64,000 bases of DNA from Halopiger xanaduensis SH-6 (GCF_000217715.1 NC_015666.1:1686270-1750269), one strand, 5' to 3'; counted from the first letter of the stretch, positions 8,443-17,856 are shown. Notes: generated by a model not told the origin, from the sequence alone. Translations and numbers: made by a program.

Positions 8443-10248
8443 TCACTCGACGGTCACGCTCTTCGCTAGGTTCCGCGGTTTATCGATCGAGCGTCCTTTT
8501 AGGTTTGCTACGTGATACGCGAACAGTTGGAAGTACACGTTCGCGACGAGCGGTTCGAAGATCCCTACGTTCGGAACCTCGAGTCCAATATCCAGCGACC
8601 CCGTCTCGAGTCCCGCGGAGACGGCCCCGATCGCCGGCGCGCCCCGCGTCTGCGCTTCTGTGACGTTGTTCATAGTCTCACCAGCTCGAGTGCCGTCGGT
8701 TAGCACAGCCAGTACCGGCGTCTTATCGGTTACGAGCGCCAGCGGTCCGTGTTTCAACTCGCCGGCCGCGAACCCCTCGGCGTGATCGTAGGAGATCTCC
8801 TTCAGTTTCAGCGCGCCCTCGAGCGCCACCGGATAGCCGAACCGGCGGCCGACGAAGAAAAACGATTCCGAGTCCCGGAACTCACGAGCGGCCTTGAGTA
8901 CGCGGTCTTCCTCGTCGAGTACCTGCTGAACGGCACCGGGAAGCCCGCGCAGATCCCCGAGGAGATCCCGTGCGTCAGCCGTCGAGAGTGTGCCGCGACC
9001 GCGGCCGATATCGACTGCGAGCAGTGCCAGCGTCGCGACTTGCGAAACGAACGTCTTGGTCGCGGCGACGCCAATCTCGGGACCGGCGCGGATGAACAGC
9101 GTATCATCAGCCTCCCGCGTCACCGAACTACCCAGCGTGTTGGTTACTGCGAGAGTTCGCGCGCCAGCCCCCGCCGCACGGCGGATCGCGCCGAGCGTGT
9201 CCGCGGTCTCGCCGCTCTGAGTCACCGCGATAACGAGCGTGCGCCACGGGTCGCGGCCGCCGTCGAACTCGTACTCGCTGGCGATTTCCACGGTCGCCCG
9301 CACGTCGGCGACCTCCTCGAGCAGCTGCGCCGCGTACTGGCTCGCGTAGTAGGAGGTGCCGCAGGCGACGAGTTGGATCTCCTCGAGTGACTCGAGACAC
9401 CCCTGCGGGAACTCGAGATCGAGATCGACGCCGGCACGATCGAGGTCGATCCGGCCCGATAGCGCCTGTCGTAGCGCCGTCGGTTGCTCGTGGATCTCCT
9501 TTCGCATGTAGTGTTCGTAGCCGCCCTTCTCGGCCGCGTCGGCATCCCACTCGACGGTCTCGACCTCTCGGTCGACGGCCGCTCCGTCGTGATAGACCGA
9601 CACGTCACCCGCCTCGAGCGAAACGATATCTCCGTCCTCCAGATAGGTCACGTCACGGGTGTGTTCGAGGAAGGCCGTCACGTCGCTCGCGAGGAACGAT
9701 CCATCGTCCCCGTGGCCGATGACCAGCGGACTCTCGTGACGCGTCGCGACGATCCGATCGGTCCCGGCCTGCACGGCGGCGATGGCGTAGCTTCCTTCGA
9801 GCAAGTCAACGACACGCTCGAGCGCCGAAAGCAGGTCGTGGCCGTCTTCGAGTTCTCGCTCGAGCAGGTGAGGAATTACTTCCGTATCGGTCTCGCTCGA
9901 GAACTCGTAGCCCGCCTCGACGAGTTCCGTCTTCAGGGACTCGTAGTTCTCGACGATCCCGTTGTGGACAACCGCGACGGTCCCGTTCTTGCTTGTGTGC
10001 GGGTGGGCGTTCGCGTCTGTCGGTGGTCCGTGTGTCGACCACCGAGTGTGTCCGATCCCACAGACGGCGTCTGGCTCTTTGGGGAAACGCAGTTCGCTCA
10101 CCTCGCCCGCTCGCTTCGCGACGGTTAGGCCCCGATCAACGAGCGCGACACCGGAGGAGTCGTAGCCGCGGTAGTCGAGGTTCTCGAGTCCACCGTAGAC
10201 GATCGGACCGGCGGGCTCCGTTCCGACGTAACCGACGATTCCACACAT
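8443..10248 (-). CDS. glmS: Glutamine-fructose-6-phosphate aminotransferase
   Basis: This 601-residue protein begins MCGIVGYVG, so processing of Met exposes the N-terminal Cys nucleophile of a class II glutaminase. The glutaminase half carries RWSTHG. Two SIS sugar-isomerase domains follow (VACGTSYYAS near the middle, FFVGRRFGYPVALEGALKLKE further on), and the C-terminus ends KPRNLAKSVTVE as in typical GlmS. Length is normal (about 600). It makes glucosamine-6-phosphate, the entry to UDP-GlcNAc. It lies directly after glmU, with one base between the glmU stop and its ATG, so the two are co-translated. Confidence 0.96.
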   Translation of the reverse strand: MCGIVGYVGTEPAGPIVYGGLENLDYRGYDSSGVALVDRGLTVAKRAGEVSELRFPKEPDAVCGIGHTRWSTHGPPTDANAHPHTSKNGTVAVVHNGIVENYESLKTELVEAGYEFSSETDTEVIPHLLERELEDGHDLLSALERVVDLLEGSYAIAAVQAGTDRIVATRHESPLVIGHGDDGSFLASDVTAFLEHTRDVTYLEDGDIVSLEAGDVSVYHDGAAVDREVETVEWDADAAEKGGYEHYMRKEIHEQPTALRQALSGRIDLDRAGVDLDLEFPQGCLESLEEIQLVACGTSYYASQYAAQLLEEVADVRATVEIASEYEFDGGRDPWRTLVIAVTQSGETADTLGAIRRAAGAGARTLAVTNTLGSSVTREADDTLFIRAGPEIGVAATKTFVSQVATLALLAVDIGRGRGTLSTADARDLLGDLRGLPGAVQQVLDEEDRVLKAAREFRDSESFFFVGRRFGYPVALEGALKLKEISYDHAEGFAAGELKHGPLALVTDKTPVLAVLTDGTRAGETMNNVTEAQTRGAPAIGAVSAGLETGSLDIGLEVPNVGIFEPLVANVYFQLFAYHVANLKGRSIDKPRNLAKSVTVE

Positions 10249-10249
10249 C

Positions 10250-11422
10250 TTATCCCCTCCTCACGATCGCATCGGTTTCGATCCGACCGCCGACGCTGAC
10301 GCCGTGGTCGACGGTCGCGCCGTCTCCCAAGACGGTCCCGGGTTCAACGGTTCCACCGTTTCCGATGACCGCGTTATCACCGACGACACCTCCGAGATCG
10401 ATCCCCTCGTGAACTTCTCCATCGACGACCATCGTCGTGGGCTCGCCCGTAATCGTCGTATTCGCACCGACGCGGGCGTTCTCCGCGACGATTGCGTCCT
10501 GAACGACTGCCCCCGATTCGATGACGGCATCGGGGAAGACGACGGCGTTCGAGACGACGGCGTTCGGTTTGATTGTGACGTTGTTCCCGATCGAGGTGCT
10601 GCCGCCGATCGTCGCGTTTGCCCCGATCGTCACGTCGGATCCGAGGACAGCGTTGTTGGCAATTGCGGATGCTTCTCGTCGCTCTTCTGCGTCCGTCGTG
10701 TCCGTTTCATCGATCACCGACGCGTTGACGTCGAGCAGATCCCAGAGGTGAGACACGTCTAGCCACCGTCCGCGATAGCGGACGGCCTGGATTGGTCGGT
10801 CTTCGGTGATCCGCTTGAGCGTCGTCGTAATCGCTAGTTCCCCTCTCTCGGTCGGCGTCGACCGAAGCGCGTCGAAGATCGACGGATCGAACCCGTACAC
10901 GCCCGCGTTGATGAGTTCGGACGTGACCGGCGGCGCCGGTTTCTCAGTAATGTCGGTGACGCGACCATCAGCGACCGTTACGACTCCGTAGTCGCTCGCG
11001 TGCTTCGATCGCGTGACGGTCATTACCGGTCCGTTGCCTGACTCGATTTCATCGCGGACGCGTTCAACGAGCGACGTTTCGACGAGTCTATCCCCGTTCA
11101 GGACGAGGAACTGACTCGAGATAGCCGATTGGGCCTGCAAAACGGCGTGGGCCGTTCCGAGCTGTTTATCCTGTACGACGTACTCGATGTCGATGTCCCA
11201 GTCGTCGCCGTCGCCGAAGTGGTTCCTGATCCGTTCCTGTTGATACCCGACCACGAGTACGATCCGCTCGACCCCGGCATCCGCGATCGCGGCCACGACG
11301 TGCTCGAGTATAGGCTGGTTGGCCACGGGGACCATTGGCTTCGGTCGCCGATTGGTCAGTGGCTCGAGCCGCCGTCCTTCTCCGGCTGCGAGGACGACGG
11401 CTGACACGGCATCGTCATTCAT
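10250..11422 (-). CDS. glmU: GlmU-like bifunctional sugar-1-phosphate nucleotidylyltransferase/acetyltransferase
   Basis: This 390-residue protein has an N-terminal nucleotidyltransferase domain with LAAGEGRRLEPLTNRRPKPM, then a left-handed beta-helix (hexapeptide repeats such as IGANATIGGSTSIGNNVTI) from about residue 250 to the end. This is the layout of archaeal GlmU-like enzymes that acetylate glucosamine-1-phosphate and couple it to UTP. Adjacency with glmS supports UDP-GlcNAc synthesis, which feeds both the nonulosonate genes and N-glycosylation. Other NDP-sugar synthases share the fold, so exact specificity is inference. Confidence 0.88.
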   Translation of the reverse strand: MNDDAVSAVVLAAGEGRRLEPLTNRRPKPMVPVANQPILEHVVAAIADAGVERIVLVVGYQQERIRNHFGDGDDWDIDIEYVVQDKQLGTAHAVLQAQSAISSQFLVLNGDRLVETSLVERVRDEIESGNGPVMTVTRSKHASDYGVVTVADGRVTDITEKPAPPVTSELINAGVYGFDPSIFDALRSTPTERGELAITTTLKRITEDRPIQAVRYRGRWLDVSHLWDLLDVNASVIDETDTTDAEERREASAIANNAVLGSDVTIGANATIGGSTSIGNNVTIKPNAVVSNAVVFPDAVIESGAVVQDAIVAENARVGANTTITGEPTTMVVDGEVHEGIDLGGVVGDNAVIGNGGTVEPGTVLGDGATVDHGVSVGGRIETDAIVRRG

Positions 11423-11715
11423 ATGATCTGCTTGGACGATGTGGGTTTGAATACTTACCGGTGGTGATTCCGCGATTTACTGGAAGCTACTCCTAGTTCT
11501 GCCGTCTGTGTGCCAATTCCCGGGTATTTATTACATCTGTATGTGAAACGTTTCTATATTGCAGCAATCAGTACGTACAGCTATCGTAGCGCTCTCGGCT
11601 ACCTAGCAGACGGAAAGAACGTAGAGAAACGATCCCGGCGGAATCTCGAGTAGTAATATCTGTTTTAGATACGGAGTTCGAAACTGTCTAACGGCCCCTA
11701 ATCGTTCGAGCAGGT

Positions 11716-12699
11716 ATGAACGTTCTCGTAACTGGCGGTGCAGGGTTCATTGGCTCACATATCACCGAGGGCCTACTCGAGACGGGTCACAACGTAATCA
11801 CGCTAGACGTTCTCGATCCGTACTACGACCTTGGAATCAAGGAGCGAAACATCGAAATCTGTCGTGAAACTGGCGGCGATCGCTTCGAGTTCGTCGAAGG
11901 ATCGATAACCGATGAAGAGCTGGTCCGAGACATCATCTCGAGCAACGACATCGAGTTCGTCTACCACCAAGCAGCGCAGGCGGGGGTCCGAACCAGCGTC
12001 GAGAACCCCAAGAAGCCCCACGAGATCAATACGACGGGGCTGCTCAATCTCCTCGTAGCGGCCGACGACCACGGCATCAAGCGGTTCGTCAACGCTTCCT
12101 CGTCGTCAGTCTACGGTGAGGTCGAGTATCTCCCGTACGACGAGGACCACCAGAACGTGCCCCAGAGCCCCTACGGTGTCACCAAACTCACGGCCGAACA
12201 CTACTGCCGAGTCTGGAACGACGTCTATGACGTACCGACGGTCAGTCTCCGATACTTCACCGTCTACGGACCACGGATGCGGCCGAACATGGCGATCACG
12301 AACTTCACCTCTCGGTGCCTGAACGCCAAACCACCTGTCATCTACGGTGACGGACAACAGACCCGTGACTTCACGTACATAGACGATATCGTCGACGCAA
12401 ACCTCTCCCTACTCGAGACCGACGCCGCCGACGGCGAGGTGATGAACGTCGGTTCGACCGGCAATATTACGATCGAGGAACTCGCCGAACACATCATCGA
12501 CGAGACCGGGACCGATGTTGGAATCGAGTATACAGCGGCCAAGGAAGCCGACGCGCGTCACACCCATGCAGACGTGACGAAAGCTCGCGAATTAATCGAC
12601 TACGAGCCCTCGACGAGCATCCGCGAGGGCGTCTTGAAGTTCGTCGACTGGTATCGGGAGAACCGCGACTGGTACGAGCCGTTAGTTCTCGCTTCGTAA
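11716..12699 (+). CDS. NAD-dependent nucleotide-sugar epimerase (GalE/UDP-glucuronate epimerase-like)
   Basis: This 327-residue extended SDR has NVLVTGGAGFIGSH at residues 2-15, SSSSVYGE with the catalytic Ser, and YGVTKLTAEHY with the Tyr/Lys pair. Its closest visible relative is the decayed C-terminal copy at 15042-15380 (about 18 differences over about 109 aligned residues by hand). Upstream lie 293 AT-rich bases without a gene. It starts the plus-strand glycosylation segment. The family covers UDP-Glc, UDP-GlcNAc and UDP-GlcA 4-epimerases; the FTVYGPRMRPNMA stretch resembles GlcA-type epimerases, which would fit a glycan using aglM products, but this is not proof. Confidence 0.88.
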   Translation: MNVLVTGGAGFIGSHITEGLLETGHNVITLDVLDPYYDLGIKERNIEICRETGGDRFEFVEGSITDEELVRDIISSNDIEFVYHQAAQAGVRTSVENPKKPHEINTTGLLNLLVAADDHGIKRFVNASSSSVYGEVEYLPYDEDHQNVPQSPYGVTKLTAEHYCRVWNDVYDVPTVSLRYFTVYGPRMRPNMAITNFTSRCLNAKPPVIYGDGQQTRDFTYIDDIVDANLSLLETDAADGEVMNVGSTGNITIEELAEHIIDETGTDVGIEYTAAKEADARHTHADVTKARELIDYEPSTSIREGVLKFVDWYRENRDWYEPLVLAS

Positions 12700-12932
12700 T
12701 TTCCCGTACCGCAACTCACACAACTGTTCAAGATCACCACAAATAATACCGACCAGTTGCGTGTACTCAGAGTACAGATCGCAGAAGAGGTTTTCATCCG
12801 CTTCCGACCAGAAAGTCGGCGTGATACAGCACGTACTGATCGCTGATAACTCATATGAGGCCGAACGGAGTGAGGATCCCGGTCCCCTCACGACATCCAT
12901 CCGGCGAACTCGAGTCCCGAGTCGCTCACAAG

Positions 12933-12942
12933 GCATATAATC
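12933..12942 (+). promoter_or_regulatory. TATA box of the nucleotidyltransferase gene
   Basis: GCATATAATC lies about 25-30 bases before the ATG at 12965. That distance places transcription start at or within a few bases of the ATG, so the mRNA is expected to be leaderless, as is common in haloarchaea. The decayed copy at 14278 keeps a weaker AAATAT at 14245-14250 at the same distance. Confidence 0.65.
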
Positions 12943-12964
12943 CCCCACTGAAATCGTATGACAT

Positions 12965-13705
12965 ATGCAAGCAGTCGTTTTAGCCGCCGGAAAGGGAACC
13001 CGCCTCCGGCCGCTCACCGATGACAAACCCAAGGTCCTCGTAGAGGTCGACGGAAAACCACTCATCGAGGACGTCTTCGACAACCTCATCGAGATCGGCG
13101 TCACGAAACTGGTCGTCGTCGTCGGTTACCAGAAGGAGCAGATCATCGAACGCTACGGCGACGAGTACGAAGGCGTCCCCATCACCTACGCCCACCAGCG
13201 CGAACAACTCGGCCTCGCACACGCCATCCTGCAGGCCGAACCCCACATCGACGACGATTTCGTCCTGATGCTCGGCGACAACATTTTCCGAGCCAACCTC
13301 GCCGACGTCGTCAACCGCCAGCGGGAACAGCGCGCTGACGCCGCCTTCCTCGTCGAGGAGGTCCCGTGGGAGGAGGCCTCCCGCTACGGTGTCTGTGACA
13401 CCAACGAGTACGGCGAAATCGTCGAAGTGATGGAAAAGCCCGCCGACCCGCCATCGAACCTCGTCATGACCGGTTTCTATACGTTCACGCCGGCAATCTT
13501 CCACGCCTGCCATCTCGTCCAACCCAGCGACCGTGGGGAATACGAACTCCCCGATGCGATCGACTTGCTCATTCAGTCCGGCCGAACGATCGACGCGATC
13601 CGCATGGACGGCTGGCGCATCGACGTCGGCTACCCCGAAGACCGAGACAAGGCCGAAGAACGGATCACCGACGACGAGTCTGCCGTCGCAGAACAGGAGG
13701 CATAG
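12965..13705 (+). CDS. aglF: AglF-like glucose-1-phosphate nucleotidyltransferase
   Basis: This 246-residue nucleotidyltransferase has LAAGKGTRLRPLTDDKPKVL at the N-terminus (the nucleotide-binding loop and catalytic Arg/Lys), LGDNIF for the metal-binding Asp, and a C-terminal GWRIDVGYPEDRDKA. It lacks the beta-helix of GlmU, as expected of a simple UDP/dTDP-glucose pyrophosphorylase such as AglF. It would supply UDP-glucose to the aglM dehydrogenase 3 kb downstream. The start is fixed by a TATA box about 27 bases upstream. A dTDP-glucose (RmlA-like) specificity is the main alternative. Confidence 0.85.
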   Translation: MQAVVLAAGKGTRLRPLTDDKPKVLVEVDGKPLIEDVFDNLIEIGVTKLVVVVGYQKEQIIERYGDEYEGVPITYAHQREQLGLAHAILQAEPHIDDDFVLMLGDNIFRANLADVVNRQREQRADAAFLVEEVPWEEASRYGVCDTNEYGEIVEVMEKPADPPSNLVMTGFYTFTPAIFHACHLVQPSDRGEYELPDAIDLLIQSGRTIDAIRMDGWRIDVGYPEDRDKAEERITDDESAVAEQEA

Positions 13706-13783
13706 GCCCGCCACAGCGCGGAGTTGCTTCTAAGCTGAACGAATTCGCTATCAGAATCTCCCTGACGAGTTACGTCCTCGCGA

Positions 13784-14038
13784 TTACGACTCGAGTCGCT
13801 CCGTCGCCCATTGAGACAGCCGCGTCCACCCCGAGTCGCGTTCCGTGCGCTCGATGTAGCGCTCGAGAGTCAGCTCCGGGTTTTGACGCCACTCTGTCGG
13901 TATCGAACCGGCGAGACCGTAATCGTACTGCGTTTCAGGTTCGCGAAAGACGGTGTCGGTCGTCTCGTCGTAGTAGTCGAGATAGCCGTCCGTACGAATA
14001 CCGATGAGCCGGAGCTCAGAGTCGTCAGTTGCGGTCAT
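13784..14038 (-). CDS. Small haloarchaeal protein of unknown function
   Basis: An 84-residue acidic protein starting MTATDDSELRLIGIRTDGYL. A start 6 codons earlier is possible but adds residues that look non-coding. Composition is typical of haloarchaeal coding sequence (many D/E, aromatic-rich DGYLDYYDETT). No motif or family is recognised. It lies between the intact nucleotidyltransferase and its decayed copy, on the opposite strand, so it may be a relic of whatever was inserted here. Confidence 0.5.
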   Translation of the reverse strand: MTATDDSELRLIGIRTDGYLDYYDETTDTVFREPETQYDYGLAGSIPTEWRQNPELTLERYIERTERDSGWTRLSQWATERLES

Positions 14039-14277
14039 TTCGGACCACCGTTCCATCGATTCTGTTCGAGGGTTTCATGAGTGTTGCCTCCTCTCAAGCG
14101 TAGTCTCTCAAAGGCTTTCTGGAATGATGGTCCACAAAGGAGACGAGAGAGCATCCGAGCGACGGTGGGACAGAACGCGTTCCCATACGATTTTCGCAAC
14201 GGTGCAGCGTCTCTCCAAAGCTCCGTTCGCTCAGTTACCCGAAGAAATATCTCCGCAGGGGAGGAGCACCTGATCGT

Positions 14278-14529
14278 ATGCAAGCAGTCGTACTGGCCGC
14301 GGGCAAGGCACTCGCCTCCGGCCGCTGACCGACGACAAGCCAAAAGCACTCGTCGAGGTTGACGGGACGCCGCTCATCGAGGACGTCTTCGATAATCCCT
14401 TTGAACTCGGCGTCACGAAATTAGTTGTCGTAGGATGTCAGAAATAATAGATTATCGAACGCTACGGCGACGAGTACGAGGGCGTGTCGATCACATACGC
14501 CCACCAGCGCGAGAAACTCGGACTCGCGT
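14278..14529 (+). pseudogene. Decayed 5' copy of the nucleotidyltransferase gene
   Basis: The first 252 bases align by eye with the intact gene at 12965, beginning ATGCAAGCAGTCGT in both. The copy has lost one base around codon 10 (a frameshift that brings in TGA at the PLTDDK motif) and one whole codon in the VVVVG segment, where TAA TAG stops also appear. It breaks off at GGACTCGCGTT, where the intact gene continues with the rest of the enzyme. A TATA-like AAATAT is still present at 14245-14250. It cannot make a functional enzyme. Confidence 0.88.
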
Positions 14530-14947
14530 TAAGTTGGTCAATGAGGGCATCTACATAGCCTGACAAGAGATACTCGTCAGTATCCCACAATCGCTGTTTA
14601 ATTTATCGGCGATGGATCCGTCGGATCTTGTGATCTGGAAGAAGACGGAAGTGCAACAAACGCAACAAACACCGCTCGATTGTCTGCGTGTGTACGGGGT
14701 GTTTCTCCAACTTTTGTAGAATGCAGCGTTTAAAGCGACTTGACGGGTAGAGAGCAATATCTTCGAATGCTTCGTGCTCATCGAAGTAGATCCATGTCTG
14801 ATGCGTCGATCGACCGTCGAGATGATCGGGTATCTAATATCGTCCGAGTAGCTGATTGGCGATCTGCTGAGTGAACATTTCAAGGCGCTTGAATTGCGAG
14901 TACTCCTCGTCGGGAAGCCAGACCAGGTGACTAAGATCGTCACTCAT
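14530..14947 (-). pseudogene. Relic of an unknown gene with two in-frame stops
   Basis: Read on the minus strand from an ATG at 14947, one frame stays protein-like across the whole stretch: MSDDLSHLVWLPDEEY at the start, THQTWIYFDEHEAFED in the middle and WDTDEYLLSGYVDAL near the end. It is broken only by TAG at 14834-14836 and TAA at 14603-14605. The acidic, aromatic-rich content with two stops indicates a dead gene. It separates the two decayed fragments of the glycosylation genes, so it may be what was inserted between them or a neighbour carried along. No family is recognised. Confidence 0.5.
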
Positions 14948-15041
14948 TCAGAGCATCCTCCAACAGACTCTTATCGGCCCTATCAGACCCGATTTAGTGC
15001 CAGCGACACACCGTCTGAGGATACTCAATACCCAAGTAAAT

Positions 15042-15380
15042 TTCATTTACATCGACGACGTCGTCGACGCGAATCTCTCATTTCTCGAGACGGATGCTGC
15101 GGACGGCGAAGCGATGAATATCGGCTCGACGGGGAACATCACGATTGAAGAACTCGCCGAACACATCATCGACGAGACGGGCGCCGATGTCGGTCTCGAG
15201 TACGACGACGCCAAGGAGGCCGACGCGCGCCACACTCACGCCGACGTGTCCAAGGCGAACGAACTGATCGGCTACGAACCGTCGACGAGCATCTGTGAAG
15301 GAGTCTCACAATTCGTCGACTGGTATCGCGACAACCGGGAGTGGTACGAGCCGCTCGTTCTCAATTCCTGGGCGGTCTAA
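15042..15380 (+). pseudogene. Decayed 3' copy of the nucleotide-sugar epimerase gene
   Basis: From FIYIDDVVDANLSFLETD onward the frame matches residues about 219 to the end of the intact epimerase at 11716-12699, with about 18 differences over about 109 residues in a hand alignment. The N-terminal two thirds, including the NAD-binding motif and the catalytic Tyr/Lys, are absent, so it is an enzyme fragment even though the frame is open from an ATG at 14997. With the nucleotidyltransferase fragment at 14278 it forms the remains of a second gene pair. Confidence 0.85.
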
Positions 15381-15414
15381 ACTGTTTTCGGGTCCTACCT
15401 GACCGAGCACCAGT

Positions 15415-16332
15415 TCACAGGTACGGCTCACACACTCGCTCTACTCCCTCCTCGAGTCCGACATCAGGTTCCCAGCCAGCTGCGGCGCGGAACTTCGACG
15501 CGTCGGCGCAGGTGTCGTGGACATACACGTCTTCAGGGATTGGGTTCTCGACGTACTCGGGATCGACGTCCGTCCCGAGCGTCCGGTTGAGAAGGTCGAC
15601 GAGTTCATTAAACGAAGTTCGATCGCCGGTCCCGACGTTGTAGACGCCCTCGAGTTCGTGTTCGGCGGCCAGTTCAAGCGCACGAACGACGTCGGAGACG
15701 TGTGTGAAGTCGCGGGTCTGGGTGCCATCCCCATAGAGTTCCGGCGCCCGACTATGGGCGATGTCGTCGGCGAACTGCGCGATGACGTTGGCGTACTCGC
15801 CCTTGTGGCCCTCGGCACCCTCGTAGCCCTGATAGACCGAGAAGAATCGCATCCCACACATTGACATCCCATAGTGGTTCGAAAAGTATTCTGCGTAGCG
15901 CTCGCGGGCCAGCTTCGAGGCTTCGTAGCCGGTGTTGACCGCCACCGGCACGTCCTCAGGCGTCGGCTCGGTTCTGGTGCCGTAGATCGACGAGGTCGAC
16001 GCGTAGACGACGGTGTCGCAGCCGTCTTGGCGCGCCTGTTCGACCGTGTTGACGAACCCTTCGACGTTCACGCGGGTGCCCCGTGTCGGGTCTTCCTCGT
16101 GCATCGCGTATGACGAGAGCGCAGCCAGATGAAACACGACGTCGACGTCGGTCGGGAGGTCGTCCTCGAGGACGCTCGCCTCGACGAACTCGACGTCGTC
16201 AGAGAGGTTGTCCGCCTCGCCGAGATAACAGTCGTCGACGGCGATCACGTCGTTACGGCTCGCCAACTCGTTTGCAAGATTCGAGCCGATAAATCCCGCG
16301 CCGCCCGTGACAAGAATCCGGTAGTTTTCCAT
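15415..16332 (-). CDS. NAD-dependent nucleotide-sugar epimerase/dehydratase
   Basis: This 305-residue extended SDR starts at the ATG at 16332, just before RILVTGGAGFIGSN; a longer open frame upstream has no domain and overlaps aglM. It shows STSSIYG and YEASKLARERY (catalytic Tyr and Lys) and DFTHVSDVVRALELA. It is distinct from the 11716 gene. It reads toward the epimerase relic and is divergent from aglM, with 147 bases between them that should hold both promoters. A UDP-glucuronate or UDP-glucose 4-epimerase role in the N-glycan pathway is inference. Confidence 0.87.
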   Translation of the reverse strand: MENYRILVTGGAGFIGSNLANELASRNDVIAVDDCYLGEADNLSDDVEFVEASVLEDDLPTDVDVVFHLAALSSYAMHEEDPTRGTRVNVEGFVNTVEQARQDGCDTVVYASTSSIYGTRTEPTPEDVPVAVNTGYEASKLARERYAEYFSNHYGMSMCGMRFFSVYQGYEGAEGHKGEYANVIAQFADDIAHSRAPELYGDGTQTRDFTHVSDVVRALELAAEHELEGVYNVGTGDRTSFNELVDLLNRTLGTDVDPEYVENPIPEDVYVHDTCADASKFRAAAGWEPDVGLEEGVERVCEPYL

Positions 16333-16479
16333 AGGACGGCATTCGCAGAACTCCCTCAAAAAGTCGCGGATTCGATCGTCGGCGACCGCGCAACTCGAGA
16401 CGCGAGCCGCTCGGTTCGGACGCGGATCGCACCGTCGCGACCCGAAAACCACTAACGCCCGCCACGCGTTTCGCCCGCT

Positions 16480-17775
16480 ATGAACGTCTCTATTATCGGC
16501 AGCGGCTACGTCGGGACCACCGTCGCCGCCTGCCTCGCCGATCTGGGCCACGAGGTCGTCAACGTCGAAATCGACGAGGACATCGTCGACGCGATCAACG
16601 CCGGCGAAGCGCCGATCCACGAGTCGGGCCTCGAGGAGCGGATCGCCGAACACGCCGGCACAGCCCTCCGCGCGACGACGGACTACGACGAGGTTCTCGA
16701 CACCGATGTCACGCTGCTCTGTCTCCCCACCCCGCAATCGGACGACGGCAGCCTCGATCTCGCGCCGATGCGCGCCGGCGCCGAGATGCTCGGCGATGCG
16801 CTCGCCGTCAAAGACGACGACCACCTCGTCGTCGTCAAAAGCACCGTGCTGCCGGGAACGACCGAAGAGGTCGTCGCGCCGATCCTCGAGGAGCAGTCGG
16901 GAACGGCCATCGGCGACGGCATCGACGTCGCGATGAACCCCGAGTTCCTGCGGATGGGGACCGCGGTGCAGGACTTCCTCGAGCCGGACAAGGTCGTCCT
17001 CGGAACCCGCACCGATGCAGCCGCCGAACAGCTTCGCGACCTCTACGCCCCCATCTTAGAAAACGACAGCACCCACCTCGTCGAGACCGACGTCCGCGAG
17101 GCCGAACTGATCAAGTACGCGAACAACGCCTTCCTCGCCTCGAAGGTGTCGCTGGTGAACGACCTCGGCAACATCGCCAAGGAGTACGGCGCGGACGCCT
17201 ACGAGGTCCTCGAGGCGGTCGGCCTCGACGACCGCATCTCCGAGCGATTCATGCGCTCGGGACTGGGCTGGGGCGGCTCCTGCTTCCCGAAGGACGTCGC
17301 TGCCCTGCGGGCCGGCGCCCGTGAGCAGGGGTACGAGCCCGAACTACTCGACGCCGCCGTCGCCGTCAACGACGAGCAGCCGCGGCGGCTCGTCGACCTG
17401 CTCGCGGACCACGTCGACCTCGAGGGCGCGCGGATCGCCGTCCTCGGTCTCTCGTTCAAGCCGGGAACCGACGACATCCGCAAGTCCCGCGCGCTGGACG
17501 TCGTCGAGTACCTCCGCGAGCGCGGTGCTGCGGTCGTCGCGTACGACCCCGTCGCGGTGGACAACGTCCGCGAGCAGTATCCCGACCTCGAGATCGAGTA
17601 CGCCGACTCGGCCGCGAGCGCGCTCGAGGGCGCCAATGGGGCAGTCGTCGCGACCGACTGGCCCGAGTTCGACGACCTCACGTTTGACGGGATGGCCAAA
17701 CGGGTGCTCGTCGACGGGCGGCGGATCGACATCGACGAGGAGGAACTCGAGGTGTACGAAGGACTGACCTGGTAA
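16480..17775 (+). CDS. aglM: UDP-glucose 6-dehydrogenase AglM
   Basis: This 431-residue UDP-glucose/GDP-mannose dehydrogenase has the Rossmann motif IIGSGYVG at residues 5-12, KSTVLPGTTEEVV, MNPEFLRMGTA, and the catalytic Cys268 in GWGGSCFPKD. A second nucleotide-binding domain follows (VLGLSFKPGTDDIRKSRALD). Length and motifs match AglM, which oxidises UDP-glucose to UDP-glucuronic acid for the S-layer N-glycan. Followed 81 bases later by aglJ on the same strand. Family assignment is secure; UDP-GlcA as product is the normal expectation in this context. Confidence 0.93.
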   Translation: MNVSIIGSGYVGTTVAACLADLGHEVVNVEIDEDIVDAINAGEAPIHESGLEERIAEHAGTALRATTDYDEVLDTDVTLLCLPTPQSDDGSLDLAPMRAGAEMLGDALAVKDDDHLVVVKSTVLPGTTEEVVAPILEEQSGTAIGDGIDVAMNPEFLRMGTAVQDFLEPDKVVLGTRTDAAAEQLRDLYAPILENDSTHLVETDVREAELIKYANNAFLASKVSLVNDLGNIAKEYGADAYEVLEAVGLDDRISERFMRSGLGWGGSCFPKDVAALRAGAREQGYEPELLDAAVAVNDEQPRRLVDLLADHVDLEGARIAVLGLSFKPGTDDIRKSRALDVVEYLRERGAAVVAYDPVAVDNVREQYPDLEIEYADSAASALEGANGAVVATDWPEFDDLTFDGMAKRVLVDGRRIDIDEEELEVYEGLTW

Positions 17776-17856
17776 CCTCGAAGGAAGTCACAAGCGTTGA
17801 GCAGGCGATACCGTCGATCAGTACTCTTTTGCGGCCACACGAAAGAGTGACTGGCG

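Noticed and set aside
14551-14943. A 130-codon minus-strand ORF with no stops between the decayed gene fragments
   Set aside because: Its residues (Ser/Arg/Cys-rich) are unlike haloarchaeal proteins. The adjacent frame, although interrupted by two stops, has the acidic, aromatic composition of a real but dead gene.
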